From: Citrus sinensis
Taxonomy: Eukaryota > Streptophyta > Magnoliopsida > Sapindales > Rutaceae
DNA: 64,000 bases
Direction: 5' to 3'
Assembly (NCBI RefSeq): GCF_022201045.2
Contig: NC_068559.1
Span: 27,287,501 to 27,351,500 of the forward strand
Shown here piece by piece: positions 23,372-37,576 of the stretch. Below the pieces are notes generated by a model. That model saw nothing but the letters and a program-made list of their open reading frames with translations, was not told where the DNA came from and made no database searches. Both the position numbers and the translations under genes were made by a program. Every line of letters begins with the position of its first letter. The first letter of the stretch is position 1.

Positions 23372-24325
23372 GCTCATGCCTTGACTGCTCTTTTTTGGTC
23401 GTATGATATCATGATTGTAAAAAGCTAAAAGCTACCAACCTTGAACTTTTAAACTTTTTTTTTGTACGCTCCTTTTAAGCTTGGGGATGTTTGCATTGCC
23501 TGGCAGGCTCGAATAAGAGAAGGTCCAATTTTTATTGTTATTATCATTATTTTGTCAGAACTACAACTGCAATGGAATTTTGAGATATTTGAATGGTAAG
23601 AATAATGTTCTTTTATGCATTCTATTATCAGATGAAATGAGCAAGAGGAAGAAAGGAAAAGAAGAGTTGAAAAATACAAAGTTTGTGTTGTGTCGAAATC
23701 CTGAATCATTGAACAAAAAGCAAAGTAATCAATCAAATGAATACTTAGGTACATTTGCCGCCCTTTCATAATCACCATAGCATATAATGGACAGAAATAG
23801 TTGACATAATACCTTGTAAACCCTTGCTACGATGATGTTCATTTTAACCAGTAAAATGATTTTCACACTATCGACTGGATCTATTTCTTCTCCTTGTAAT
23901 TCTTTTGCTCTGCTCGTATGATCCATATATTATTTACATTGGAACATGAATGATGAAAGTATTGTTTTAGTAGCTCAATGCACACAGTATCCTCGTGAAT
24001 ATACTTAATAGAGTACTGGTTGTTTCATCTGTCATTTGAGTTAGGTCCACTAGGACCATGACCTTGAGATGCTACTTTAGGAACCCAAACGAGCAAGGGC
24101 ATATGGGGTTTGAACAAAAATGAAATGAATATCCTTCATCTATGGCATTTCTGTGCCTGATTTAGGGGCAAAACTTTTGGCCTTAGAATGCAAGTGATGC
24201 ATGTGCACATGCTTTTGACCCCACTGCACCCTAGATCACATAGTTTCGAATTAAACTGGGATGTTAAGTTTTGATGCTCAGAATACCTGTGGCTGTAGAA
24301 GTATTGTACAATATACATGATGAAT
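23372..24325. other. Intergenic, no gene seen
   Basis: Only short frames without family resemblance. The stretch 24319-24351 has three tandem copies of ATCATGT. Confidence 0.4.
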
Positions 24326-24359
24326 ATGTATCATGTATCATGTATCATGTATGTAGTTT

Positions 24360-25030
24360 GATCAAATTCCAAAAGCGGGCACTGCCTTCCATTACCGATA
24401 GACCATCGAATTCCCATGAGAGTCTCTGTCCAGACTTTGCTAATAGCCTTCCATAAGTGAGAGCCATATCTAGTTGGCAAAACAAAAGGAAGGTTAGAAA
24501 GTGAGATCCTATACTTTGAACATAAAACCTCAGGCCAAATACTTGTTGGCGAAGCAATGAGACCCCACCCCATTTTCATTAAAAGTGCTATGTTCATCAT
24601 CTCAAGATTTTTGAAACTAACCCATAACAAACTTTTGGTTGGCAAACCGTCTCCCACTTAATCAGACTCATCTTCCGTGAAGTTGAAGAACCACTCCTGA
24701 TAAAATTCTTGCATGCTTGGTCAATTTTGGTCCTAACTGTCGAAGGAAGATTCGTCGTTTGCATGGCATATACGTGGATAGCTTGAAGAACTGATTGAGC
24801 AAGAGTGATCCGACCAACCAAAGAGAGATGAGAGGCTGCCCAACCAGATAGGCATCTCTCCACTTTTTCAACGATTTCATAATAAGTGTGCTTAGAAACT
24901 CGAGAGTGAATAAGAGGCATACCAAAGTACTTTCCAAGGTCTTTGGTAATTGTACAAACAAGTAATTTGCCAATATTATTGGCTTCCCCATGGGAAACAT
25001 TTTTGGAGAAGAAAATGTGGCATCCTCCAA
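24360..25030 (-). mobile_element. Decayed LINE fragment (end of reverse transcriptase)
   Basis: The minus strand reads CHIFFSKNVS, LGKYFGMPLIHSRVSK, VEKVERCLSGWAASHLSLVG, ITLAQSVLQAIHVYAMQTTN and then, in another frame, ALLMKMGWGLIASP, LCSKY and LPTRYGSHLWKAISKVW. This is the RT-to-zf-RVT connection of plant LINEs. The frame breaks near 24600-24660. Both ends are missing and no tail or target-site duplication was seen, so it is older than the LINE at 15.2-17 kb and belongs to a different subfamily. Confidence 0.85.
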
Positions 25031-25039
25031 AATCTCTTT

Positions 25040-25576
25040 TGGGTAAAAACTCATTTAGTTCATGAATTTTAAGATTAATGTCCATTTAGTCTCTGTATTT
25101 TTAAAAATACTTCGAAACATCCCTGCCGTTAAAGTATTGAGACTCATACCGTTACTTTTCATTTCTTTTAGCTTACTTTTACAGTATTATCCTTTTATAA
25201 TAATTTTTTAGACATTAATAAAAAGAAAATAATTAAATTACTAATTTAACCCTAAAAAAATTATTTTAATTCTTTTGCAAGCACTGTTTGCGCACTTGGT
25301 AATTTGCATACAATTTTTGATAATTAAAAATTAATATAAATTTTTATTTTTATTTTTTAGGTTTAAATTGGTAATTTAATTATTTTATTTTTATGAGTGT
25401 CCAAACAAAAAAATTATTATTGAAGGGTAATATTGTAAAAGTAAGCCAAAAGAAATAAAAGGTAACATTAATGGTATCAATACTTTAATGGCAGTGATGT
25501 TTCGAGGTATTTTTAAAAATATAGGGACTAAATGGATACTAATCTTAAAATACAAGGACTAAGTGAGTTTTTATCC
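25040..25576. mobile_element. MITE with ~190-bp terminal inverted repeats
   Basis: The left arm begins GGTAAAAACTCATTTAGT and contains TTTAGTCTCTGTATTTTTAA, CGAAACATCCCTGCCG and AGCTTACTTTTACAGTATTA. The right arm is its reverse complement and ends TAAGTGAGTTTTTATCC at about 25576. Flanks TCTCTTTTG (left) and TCTCTTAAA (right) could be a worn 9-bp duplication. Long inverted repeats without coding sequence suggest a Mutator-type MITE, distinct from the one at 9832-10448. Its left end abuts the decayed LINE. Confidence 0.75.
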
Positions 25577-26637
25577 TCTCTTAAAATACTTTCTCTTTAT
25601 ATACCCCTATAAGGAACGATATAAAATTCTTTTAACACCTCAGTTAATGACAAAAGTAATATTAAAGAAACTTATTCTTCATAAATCTCATCCTTTCTCT
25701 TTTTCTTTTCCCTAGTAATTGTTTAAGCCCATGATTGTGAAAAATTTTAAAAACTTTATGCCCATTTCAATGGTTAAAAATTTATTTTTTTATGATCATC
25801 TCCCTCCATTTGCATGATTATTTTTACCTCATTTTAAAACCCATAAATTAGGGTTTAAAAACGAAAATAGGGTTTATGATACTTGGTTGTCAAAATCAAA
25901 ATTGTGGGTGTAAAGAGTATTTAACCAAAAAAAAAAAGTTTGTCTTTGGGTGTGAGTTTAATTAAAATTGTGCTATTGTATAATTTTATTGAAGGATTTA
26001 TAGTTGCAAATTACGGGTGTATTTGGGATTGAGGTTGAACAATTGTAGCTTAAAAGTTACAATAGTAAAATGTTTGGTAAACAATAGTTGCTGTATCTTG
26101 AAAGGTATGTTGATATGATTTTTCACTTGTATAATGAAGAATATATTATATCTTTAATATTTTTATTAAAATTATTATTTAAAATTTATATTTACTATAT
26201 ATTATTAATTTTTATTTTATAATTATAATTTTTTTTCTATAACAACTGTAATTTTTAAGTTACAGCACATCAATTCTAATCGCACTCTACGTAAAGGAGT
26301 TGTGGGAGGTATAAAGAGGAGTCCAACTCTTTGCCGTAAAGCGAGGCAGAATAGTAAATTGTCATTTTGGGCTTTTGGAGTCCATTGAAGTATTATGATG
26401 TGAGCCCGTTTGTGAATCTAGCTTAAGAGAGTTTGGGCTCTCACCAGGTCGGCCGGTACACAGCGCATTAAACTCAAATCTTTTACCGATGAACATAAAT
26501 TGTTTAACTACCAGAAAAAAAAAAAAAAAAAAAATTGTTTGCAAGCGAAAATGGAAGCATTGAACTAATTTAGCAAGAAAATATCCCGATCGAGTAAAAG
26601 AGAGGCATAGAAGATAGAAACAATCAATTCAAATCAA
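25577..26637. other. Intergenic between MITE and membrane-protein gene
   Basis: No gene seen. It contains the small MITE at 26040-26270 and poly-A runs. The last ~100 bases are probably the promoter and leader of the gene at 26638. Confidence 0.4.
26040..26270. mobile_element. Small MITE of the AAGTTACAA family
   Basis: TGTAGCTTAAAAGTTACA at the left and CTGTAATTTTTAAGTTACAG at the right form an inverted pair around an AT-rich core. It shares ATATGTTGATATGATTTTTC with 22985-23190 and its termini with 12655-12860. The target-site duplication was not resolved. Confidence 0.5.
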
Positions 26638-28849
26638 ATGGCTTCTCCTCTATTTATTTTCCTTTTATTTATAATAACTCAGCTCTCTTCTCCTCACCAA
26701 GCATCAACTTACCAACCGTATGGGTCAACCTCTCTCCTTCTCTCTCCATTTATATATAATAAAATAATAATTCCTCCTTGTTTGTGATTTTTGATCTGTT
26801 TTTTTAAATTTATCGGAGCTGATATAAAATTAAGTTGAATTGAACTTGATCTCTGTGTGTTTGCTTTTAAGTGAAAGCAAATCGGCGGATAGAAGCGTCG
26901 GGCAAAGACATTTTTTGAGTTTCAAAGAAACGCCTAGTGGAAGCAACCGTACTTTCGAATGCTCTCCTTCCGGTCCCTGCGTTCGCTGTCTTTATTCCGA
27001 AAAGGTTTTCAATTACCTTTTAATACATACTTGAATTATGTCGATTTTTTTTTTTTGGTGACAATTCGATTGCGTTAGAGATTTAGCAATTGATGACCTG
27101 GCCGCGTAAATGTTATATGTGCTGATTGTGTTTATATTTTGAGTTTATGAGTATCAACGTAGATTGCAAATTCTATTGAAGAACTTGTTGTAGGCTGGAA
27201 GATTTTGAACCTTAGTATTTGGAATTTGATGAATATCTGTGTTGACAGTCTGCCATTTTTAGGTTTTTACCATATTTGTGTTGGTATTTCAGTTAAACGG
27301 TCTATGATTCAAATCATTTTCTTAATTTTGCAGATTGGCTGCGCGCAGCAACATTTTTAAATTTTATGTTACCTTTCCTTCACTGATTTTGTATTGTATA
27401 TTGAACTTTAGAGGATGTCATCTGTTATTTCTTATTTCGTTGGTCATTATGTGAATTTCTTAGAAGTCCGGTCAACTCAGTTTTAGCATTATTTTTAATT
27501 TTTTCCCCCCTGTAGATTGATGAAAAGTATCGATGCAGTGAGACTGGTTATCGTATTCCATTGAAATGTGTAGAAAGTGAAGATGTTTCCAATGTTGAGA
27601 ATGAGAAAAAGACTCGTGGTGCTCTTGAGATCTCCACTGACAGTGAGAAACCACATGTGATATTGCATGATGCAGTAGAGCTCACAACATCAATAAAACA
27701 TAGAAGCTTACTGGAAGATTCATCTACGTCTAAGGGTAAGTCTCAGGCTTACATTACTTATAGAAGCTGTATACTGGCGGTTAACGAAGAGAAGCTGTCA
27801 GTACTTGGTTTCGAGGTAGTGTCTTTAAACTTCTCTCTTTGATTGACAGTTCTTAGTAGTTCTTCATGAGCTTCATTACTTTTGACTAAGATTGCACATG
27901 ACTATTGTGTTCGTTCGGGAAGTTTGAAATATCTTTTAGTTATTTAGTAGCTTACGTTTCATTCTCATCTTCTGACTGCAAACAAAATGTGAATTTATAA
28001 ATGCATAGAGAGAATTGAATCTCTTTCTTGAAGTATTCCTGTTATTATGGGTTTTGCTTCCTTTATGAAGCTTGTACTTTTTTTCTTTTCTTTTTCATGA
28101 TATTTATTAAAATATAAATCATAAATTCTGCTTCTGCCATGTGATTTAAGTGTCAACATGCAATGGGAATGCAAGTGGACTCATTTATTCTCCTGCCATA
28201 TTTCTTCAGCTTCTAATAGACAAACTGATTTTATGTATTTCCCTTCTCAGATGCAAACCTAAGATATTAATGCTCAAGGTTTAAAACATTTAGCAGTTTC
28301 TAGAAAATTGCACTGAAGTAAAAGCACTTTACCATAATCTTATTTGTCATTGTCTTTAAAATTGAGTCCTGACAGGGATGGCTTGGGGGTTTGACAATTG
28401 CCTTGACTTGTATGAGCAATTTACCAATAAGAAAAGAGTGGGCATAAAATGTTTCTGGTGAATTTAAGATTCCTTGTTGCATAAATGGAAGACTCCACTA
28501 TTAGATAGTCGTGAGCATGGTACCATACAATATCTGGCTCTTTTTGTTAGTCTCATAATTTTTATCCTTAACTGTACATTTTTTTCCCCAGTTTTGTAGT
28601 AGGTGAGTGCATAACTATCAAACACAAGTACTCCTTAAATTCAGCTTATTTAAATTCTTTAACTCTAATTGTTGCTTGAATATAGTGATTATATGTCATT
28701 ATTGATGCAATAGTCTGAACTGCTCTGGGCAGGGGATTGTATTCTGTTTGCTGCTCATTAGCGGTTCAGCCGTATACTTGAGAAGAAAGCAGGCTGTTAC
28801 AATGTCAGGAATAGGAACAGGGAGAATCCAGGCTAACTCCAGATTCTAA
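26638..28849 (+). CDS. Unknown secreted or type I single-pass membrane protein
   Basis: I do not recognise a named family. Four exons join in phase: 26638-26717, 26872-27004, 27516-27815, 28733-28849; 630 nt, 209 aa. The N-terminus (MASPLFIFLLFIITQLSS, then PHQAS) is a strong signal peptide. Exon 2 ends in a cysteine cluster (CSPSGPCVRC), and exon 3 starts with YRCSETGYRIPLKC, so a small disulfide-bonded domain is likely. A hydrophilic, Ser/Thr- and acid-rich linker follows. Exon 4 encodes one membrane helix (GIVFCLLLISGSAVYL) followed by RRKQ and a short basic tail ending NSRF. The topology implied is lumenal or extracellular N-terminus and short cytosolic tail. Its place between BIR-like and PP2A genes may correspond to the unknown protein at the same place in Arabidopsis, but that needs checking. 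Confidence 0.78.
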
Positions 28850-30515
28850 TTCGGAAACCTCTGGTATTTCATGGTAGCTCTTCCACTGAAACCAATTTCT
28901 TGTGATCATTTAGTGCTAAATGGTATAAAGAATTGCGGGCCAACTATTTAGCACGGACCTTATGCAACCTATCGTCTCCTTGACGGTATTCTTGTCTTTG
29001 TAATGAAATAAGTTTTTCTTTCTCTCCCCTTGATTTTGCAACAAATTCTCTGTAAAGTGTAATTGAGTTTTGACCATAGTATTGATAGCGTGGGGTTGCA
29101 AAAATGCAGTTCTTTACATGGAGGAATATCAATATTATTCTAGGTCTGTACTAATCGGCTGTCTGATCTAATTTCAGACAAACCCCGGTTTTCATAATTT
29201 ATTTGCACATATCTTCGTTGGACTAAACTGACATTACCTTAGGGTGGTTTACCAGATCCTGGACGCGTATGATATTTTATTATACAGGGTAATTTTTCAT
29301 TCTGGGCCGCTGTTTTTGTAAAAGTCACCCCACATTCAAAAAATAATTACAAATATTATTGTAAGAAATTTCAAATAAAAAAGCTTGAAAGTTGATCATT
29401 TATATACAATTTAATTTATCTTTTTATTATATCTAACCACTAAAGTTGATTCAACATAAATTTATTTGATTATTTTACCAGGACCAAATTATCCTAAAAA
29501 AAAAAAAATTGCTTTTAACTTTCGAAGACATTTATGCGAGAACAAATTTATCAAACATCCCGGACAGCGACGACAAATGATCTGATCTGGCAAATTCTGA
29601 GACATTCGACATAATGAAAATGGACTGCAATGATAATTCGGTTAAATATATCCACTCATCCAGATCCTGGACTGGAAAGAAATTCTCAACTAGTAAATTT
29701 CCCTCAGATTCTGGCCGAATAAAATTTCACTTGTTCGGGTAAATTTCACTAAGATCCTGGACTCGAATGATATTTCTCTTCGATATGATAAATTTCATTA
29801 CGATTCTGGACTATTGACATTGAATGACATCTAAGTACCTCACTTTAACATGGTAAGGGATAACTAGCAGAATGGTCCTCGATGGCGCTGAATTAGCTAA
29901 TTACATTCCATTCCTAGTCTCCATTGACAATTTACCACGGATTCTAAAAAATTTGGTTAAACGTAATGGCCTCCACTTGACATTTTCTGTCAAATCTCTT
30001 TTACATCCTGGACTCCACAATACTCCTAGACTCAACCAAAACCTTCATTACGAAATAGAATAAGAATGGGTTAAAAGCCAATTGGCAGGAGAGACATTGA
30101 AACCTACTTTACCTAGACTGCCGCTTAATTCGAATATCCTTTCTCAGAAGCAACACTGAAACTGCCGAAACCCATGCACATCCGACAATCTTGAGCCAGC
30201 TCCCATCAGCATGCAACTGAAAGCTGCTCCAAAATCTGCTTTCTACCTCAAAATTCATAAAATTACAGGACAAGATATAACATGTTATTGCCGCCCACTT
30301 AGACAATATACAAGACAACAGGCCATTGATGCCTTCTGTCAGTACTCCTATGGACTCCTTCAGCACATCAACAAAGCAGTAGTAGGGCAAAACTCGAAAC
30401 AAAAGAATGATGTTGTAACCTCAACTTAAACAACAAAAGCTCCTCCTTTTTAAGGACACATCTACCTGGTAGGTAAACAAACATGAATTACAAACAGATG
30501 GTGGAAATATTGAAA
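28850..30515. other. Convergent intergenic region between membrane-protein gene and PP2A
   Basis: Both neighbours end here, so their 3' untranslated regions lie at the two sides (PP2A side roughly 30080-30515). The frame at 30109-30402 on the minus strand falls in that PP2A 3' region and has no family features. Confidence 0.45.
29250..30020. repeat. Degenerate repeat built on an AGATCCTGGACT phrase
   Basis: AGATCCTGGAC or close variants occur near 29254, 29662, 29705, 29752, 29794 and 30006. They are often followed by TCGAATGATATTT-like sequence and preceded by TAAATTTCACT-like sequence. Spacing is irregular (about 40-60 bp in the 29662-29800 part). Looks like a worn tandem or LTR-type repeat of unknown origin. 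Confidence 0.5.
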
Positions 30516-34008
<3,493 letters not shown>

Positions 34009-34444
34009 TAGAGGTGGTAAAAATACCCGCCCGGTCCGGATCCGGACCGTACTCGGGTGTTGCGGGTCGGGTATTATTCGGCCCGGATATGAAACCGGGT
34101 CGGTCTTGGGCATCACTTGATAAATCCGGAACCCGAATTTTATTAAAAAAATTATAAAATATATATTATTTTAAATATTTTATATTTATTTGACTTATTT
34201 ATTATACATATATAAAGTTTTAAACACTTAAAGTTTATATTTTCATGTCAAATTTTATTGAAATAAATTTAAAACTTATAAAATTATCAAAAAATAAAAA
34301 ATATATACACATAAAATATTAAAAAATATAAAATTCGGGTACTCGAATTAAAACCCGGCCCGGATCCGGATCCAGACCAGTTGCATCCGGGCAGGGTCCG
34401 GTCATGGCAATACCCGGACCCGGCCCGGGGTTTTGCCATCTCTA
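34009..34444. mobile_element. hAT-type MITE
   Basis: A 436-bp non-coding element with short inverted ends TAGAGGTGGTAAAA and (reversed) TAGAGATGGCAAAA, flanked by an exact 8-bp duplication ATACCTTT. The TAGRGRTGG end and 8-bp duplication are typical of hAT elements. Subterminal GC-rich CCCGG/GGATCCGG motifs are repeated at both sides around an AT-only core (34130-34330). Confidence 0.88.
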
Positions 34445-34452
34445 ATACCTTT
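34445..34452. repeat. Right 8-bp target-site duplication of the hAT MITE
   Basis: ATACCTTT, identical to 34001-34008. Confidence 0.8.
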
Positions 34453-37400
34453 GTCACCACCAAAATAGTCAAAGTGACGAACATTTATTTCTTCGGTCAA
34501 AGGGAGCACAACAAGTTTGATTCAGCTTTTCAGCTTTTCAGCTTTTGAAAATATATATACCATGGGAAATTCCGTCCAAGACCAAAATTAGCCTTATTTT
34601 TGCTTGGGAGTTTTAAGAGTTGATACGAGAAAATGGCAAAATGAGACTTATTGTTGCTAGTTGAATTCAATAGAACTACTAATTTTTTACTTATTGTCGT
34701 TAGAGTAATAAATTTGTGAGTGCTAATCGATTCAAATGGTAAAAAATTAATGTTGTTATGTACAAAAATAATACATTTCATAAAGTATTAACAATAAACC
34801 ACGTTCGACATCCATTATCGAATGTACCAGTACTAACAATATTGCTAATATCCTAAGAGTAATATTTTTGTTCCATTTATTGCAACTACAAGTAGTAGTT
34901 TTAGTTCAGATTAAAATTTATCCTGTTAAAATTCGAATAGGTTGAAAATTGCAACACGATCAATTTTAATTTCAGTTCAGAACTGAAATAAAAGCATGAT
35001 CAGGCTATGCCCTTAAAAAGAAACACACAAACATACTCACACAAAAGCTCATTTATGAGGTCATGCCTCAATCCTCACATTACGAGCATGCTCAAACTAA
35101 ATTTGACATCCCTAACGGCATAACCCCAACCAACAACGCAGCACAAGCACAACCCTCCCACCCCAGTAGCACTGCCACAGCCCACTGTCATCCAGCCAAC
35201 GCCCATACTCCATCTCACTTACCTCACGGCTCACTGACTCCCACAGTCACAGTCTCACTCACACACGCTTATGGCCACACTCTGCTGATGCCCAACGCTG
35301 TCAGTTTCGTCCCACCAACCCCCGTTTGCCTTTGATCCAACGATCGATTATTTTGTCTTTGCCATCGCTTCCGGTCCATCAAGGTCAGTACTCTGTAGGT
35401 TACTTATTATTTTGTTCTCATTATTATTATTATTATATATAATCTAAACTTCGTACATCCAGCTTTCTTATCACACAATTTTAGGTCTTTTTTTTTTGGC
35501 AGTGAGCGGTTTAGGATAATAAGTCAATTCCCTTGAGGTGTTAAATTGTGATGATTGCTCCATTTAGGATATATAGTATTATATATGAAATTCTGAGTTT
35601 TTGTAATCGGCAATCATTTTTCGCTGTAAAATCACAAATGAGTGCTGGAATAGGATTCATTTTGGCAAGGGAATCCAAATTGCTGTAATTAATTTTGTCT
35701 TTCAAAACAAGTCATTTTGTGATTTTTGTGTTATAATATTTATGCTGTAAAATCAATTTGATTATTTAGAATTCATTTTGGAGAAGCTCAGCTCGCTTGA
35801 TTGTAGAAAATGCTTTAATTAAATCGCTGTTCACATCTTAAATTAATGTAAAATGATTTGTTTTGTTATATGATTTGGGTTATTGAATTTTTATTTTATT
35901 TTTTTATTTTTGAGCCATTATGTTAACCTAAACTTGAAACTAAATTATCAACGTGATCTAATTTAATTTATGAATTCTATCGCATTTTCAATTCAATTGA
36001 GTTCAATTTTCCAATCTGATCGAGTTATAATCCAAAACAAAATCTAAACAATCTGAACCGAAACTCAATTTACCGGCCCCTAATTACAACAATGATTAAT
36101 TTATATCACTAATTCCATGTCCAATGATGTCGATGTCACCAAAACGGTTATTGTATATATTTATATAAGTAGAGCACTCAAATGAACCGAACCGAAAAAG
36201 CTTCTGTTCACAGTATTTTCTTCGTTGCTTGTCGTCATCTTAAATCATGCTCGGTGGGGTCTCAGTGTAGAGAGGATCGACTGTCAATTTTCCCACCCCG
36301 CTCCACTCCATGCCGTTCCGTAAGTGCAAAATCTTCCTTTCTTCTTCTTTTTAGAATTACAGGTATGGTTGAGAACAAATGGGCTCTACATTTCCAGACC
36401 TCAATCCCAAAATTTCAGCCCAAATTTGTAGTTTGTTGGTTCAGTTTGCAGTACGCGTAGCCCTAGATGACCACCAAGAAAACGATATATACCAGCTCAC
36501 ATAGTCACATGCCACCCTTTGGGGAGAAAGAGAGAGAGGAAAAAAAAAAAAAAAAAAGCAATAGTTTGAGTCTCTTTGTAACTTTTTCCTTTTTCGGTAA
36601 TTGCCTCATTCTGAATTAATCTTACTTTGGTCCCAGTGTTTGCTTCTCAGCTCAATCAAAAGAAAACAAAAACCAAAAGAAAGAGAGAGATGAGATAGAA
36701 AGAAAAGCATTGGAGAGAGATCGTCAGAGAGCCCTCTTTTGAATTTTCACTTTGAACAAAATGGAGAGCATATGTAATGGTTGCTTCTTTTTATTTGGAT
36801 TGCCAGAGGACTAGAACTAGAAGAATCTCATACAGCTTTTACAAGTTTGATCGGACCAAAGACCAAAATAGTTCCAAAAAATCCAGAGAAAAAGACTAAC
36901 ACAAGATGCAAACACATTTCTCTTTCTCTCCTAGTGACACATCATGCACCTTTAAATCTTTAATTAGTTTGTGAACTCATGCCACCTTCCCCCCCCCCCC
37001 CCCCCCAAAAAAAAAAAAATTCAATACAAAACGTTAAACGTATACTGATAATTATAAAGTTTGAACAGGCCAAAGCCAAAAGAGATTGGTACATGTACTC
37101 CTTTCAATCACATGCAGGGCTGCTATACATATTCATATTCATGATTGTTTTATATTAAATCTACTCCTTAAATTATATGCAAGGTTCCGTAGATGCAGAT
37201 CAATCTCTCTATCCACTACTCTCACACAAATTTAATAAATATATATATGTTAAACATTAAAGCAGAATTTCTCCAGAGGATTGATTAATGTTCATAATAA
37301 TATATATCCCTGAGGATTCTTTCCATCAAGCGTATTTTGTGCAAGACAAGCTTCTATTTCTTCACTTCCCCCATTAAAATCTCCCAAAACAAATTGTATT

Positions 37401-37576
37401 CAAGTCAGGGAAACAAAAAGAAAAAAAAAAACAAAAAACTTAGCATGCTGCGGCTGAAATATCTGTGATCACGTGCTTTTTTTTGGCCCCATTATACTTT
37501 GAATAAATTACAGCAAGATGGCTGCAGAAATTGTGTCGTTTCTGCACTTTTGTTGGCGCTTCACAAACTTTGATAC
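34453..37576. other. Intergenic, no supportable protein gene
   Basis: The frame at 35063-35335 (His/Pro/Thr-rich) and that at 36182-36460 show no family. From 36500 to 36780 the plus strand is GA-rich, like a plant leader, and is followed by a 17-codon frame starting at ATG 36761. A transcript is possible but unproven. Confidence 0.4.
36988..37019. repeat. Mononucleotide C run followed by A run
   Basis: About 17 consecutive C followed by about 13 A. Such adjacent runs are prone to length errors in sequencing and assembly. Confidence 0.85.

Noticed and set aside
30109..30402. 97-codon minus-strand frame downstream of PP2A
   Set aside because: Lies in the PP2A 3' region with no homology pattern; hydrophobic by chance.
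35063..35335. 90-codon frame rich in His, Pro and Thr
   Set aside because: Composition follows a CA/CC-rich stretch; no signal peptide, domain or conserved motif.
36700..36760. GAGAGCCCTCTTTTGAATTTTC considered as a miR159/319-like precursor
   Set aside because: It does not match the mature miRNA and no long foldback partner was seen nearby.
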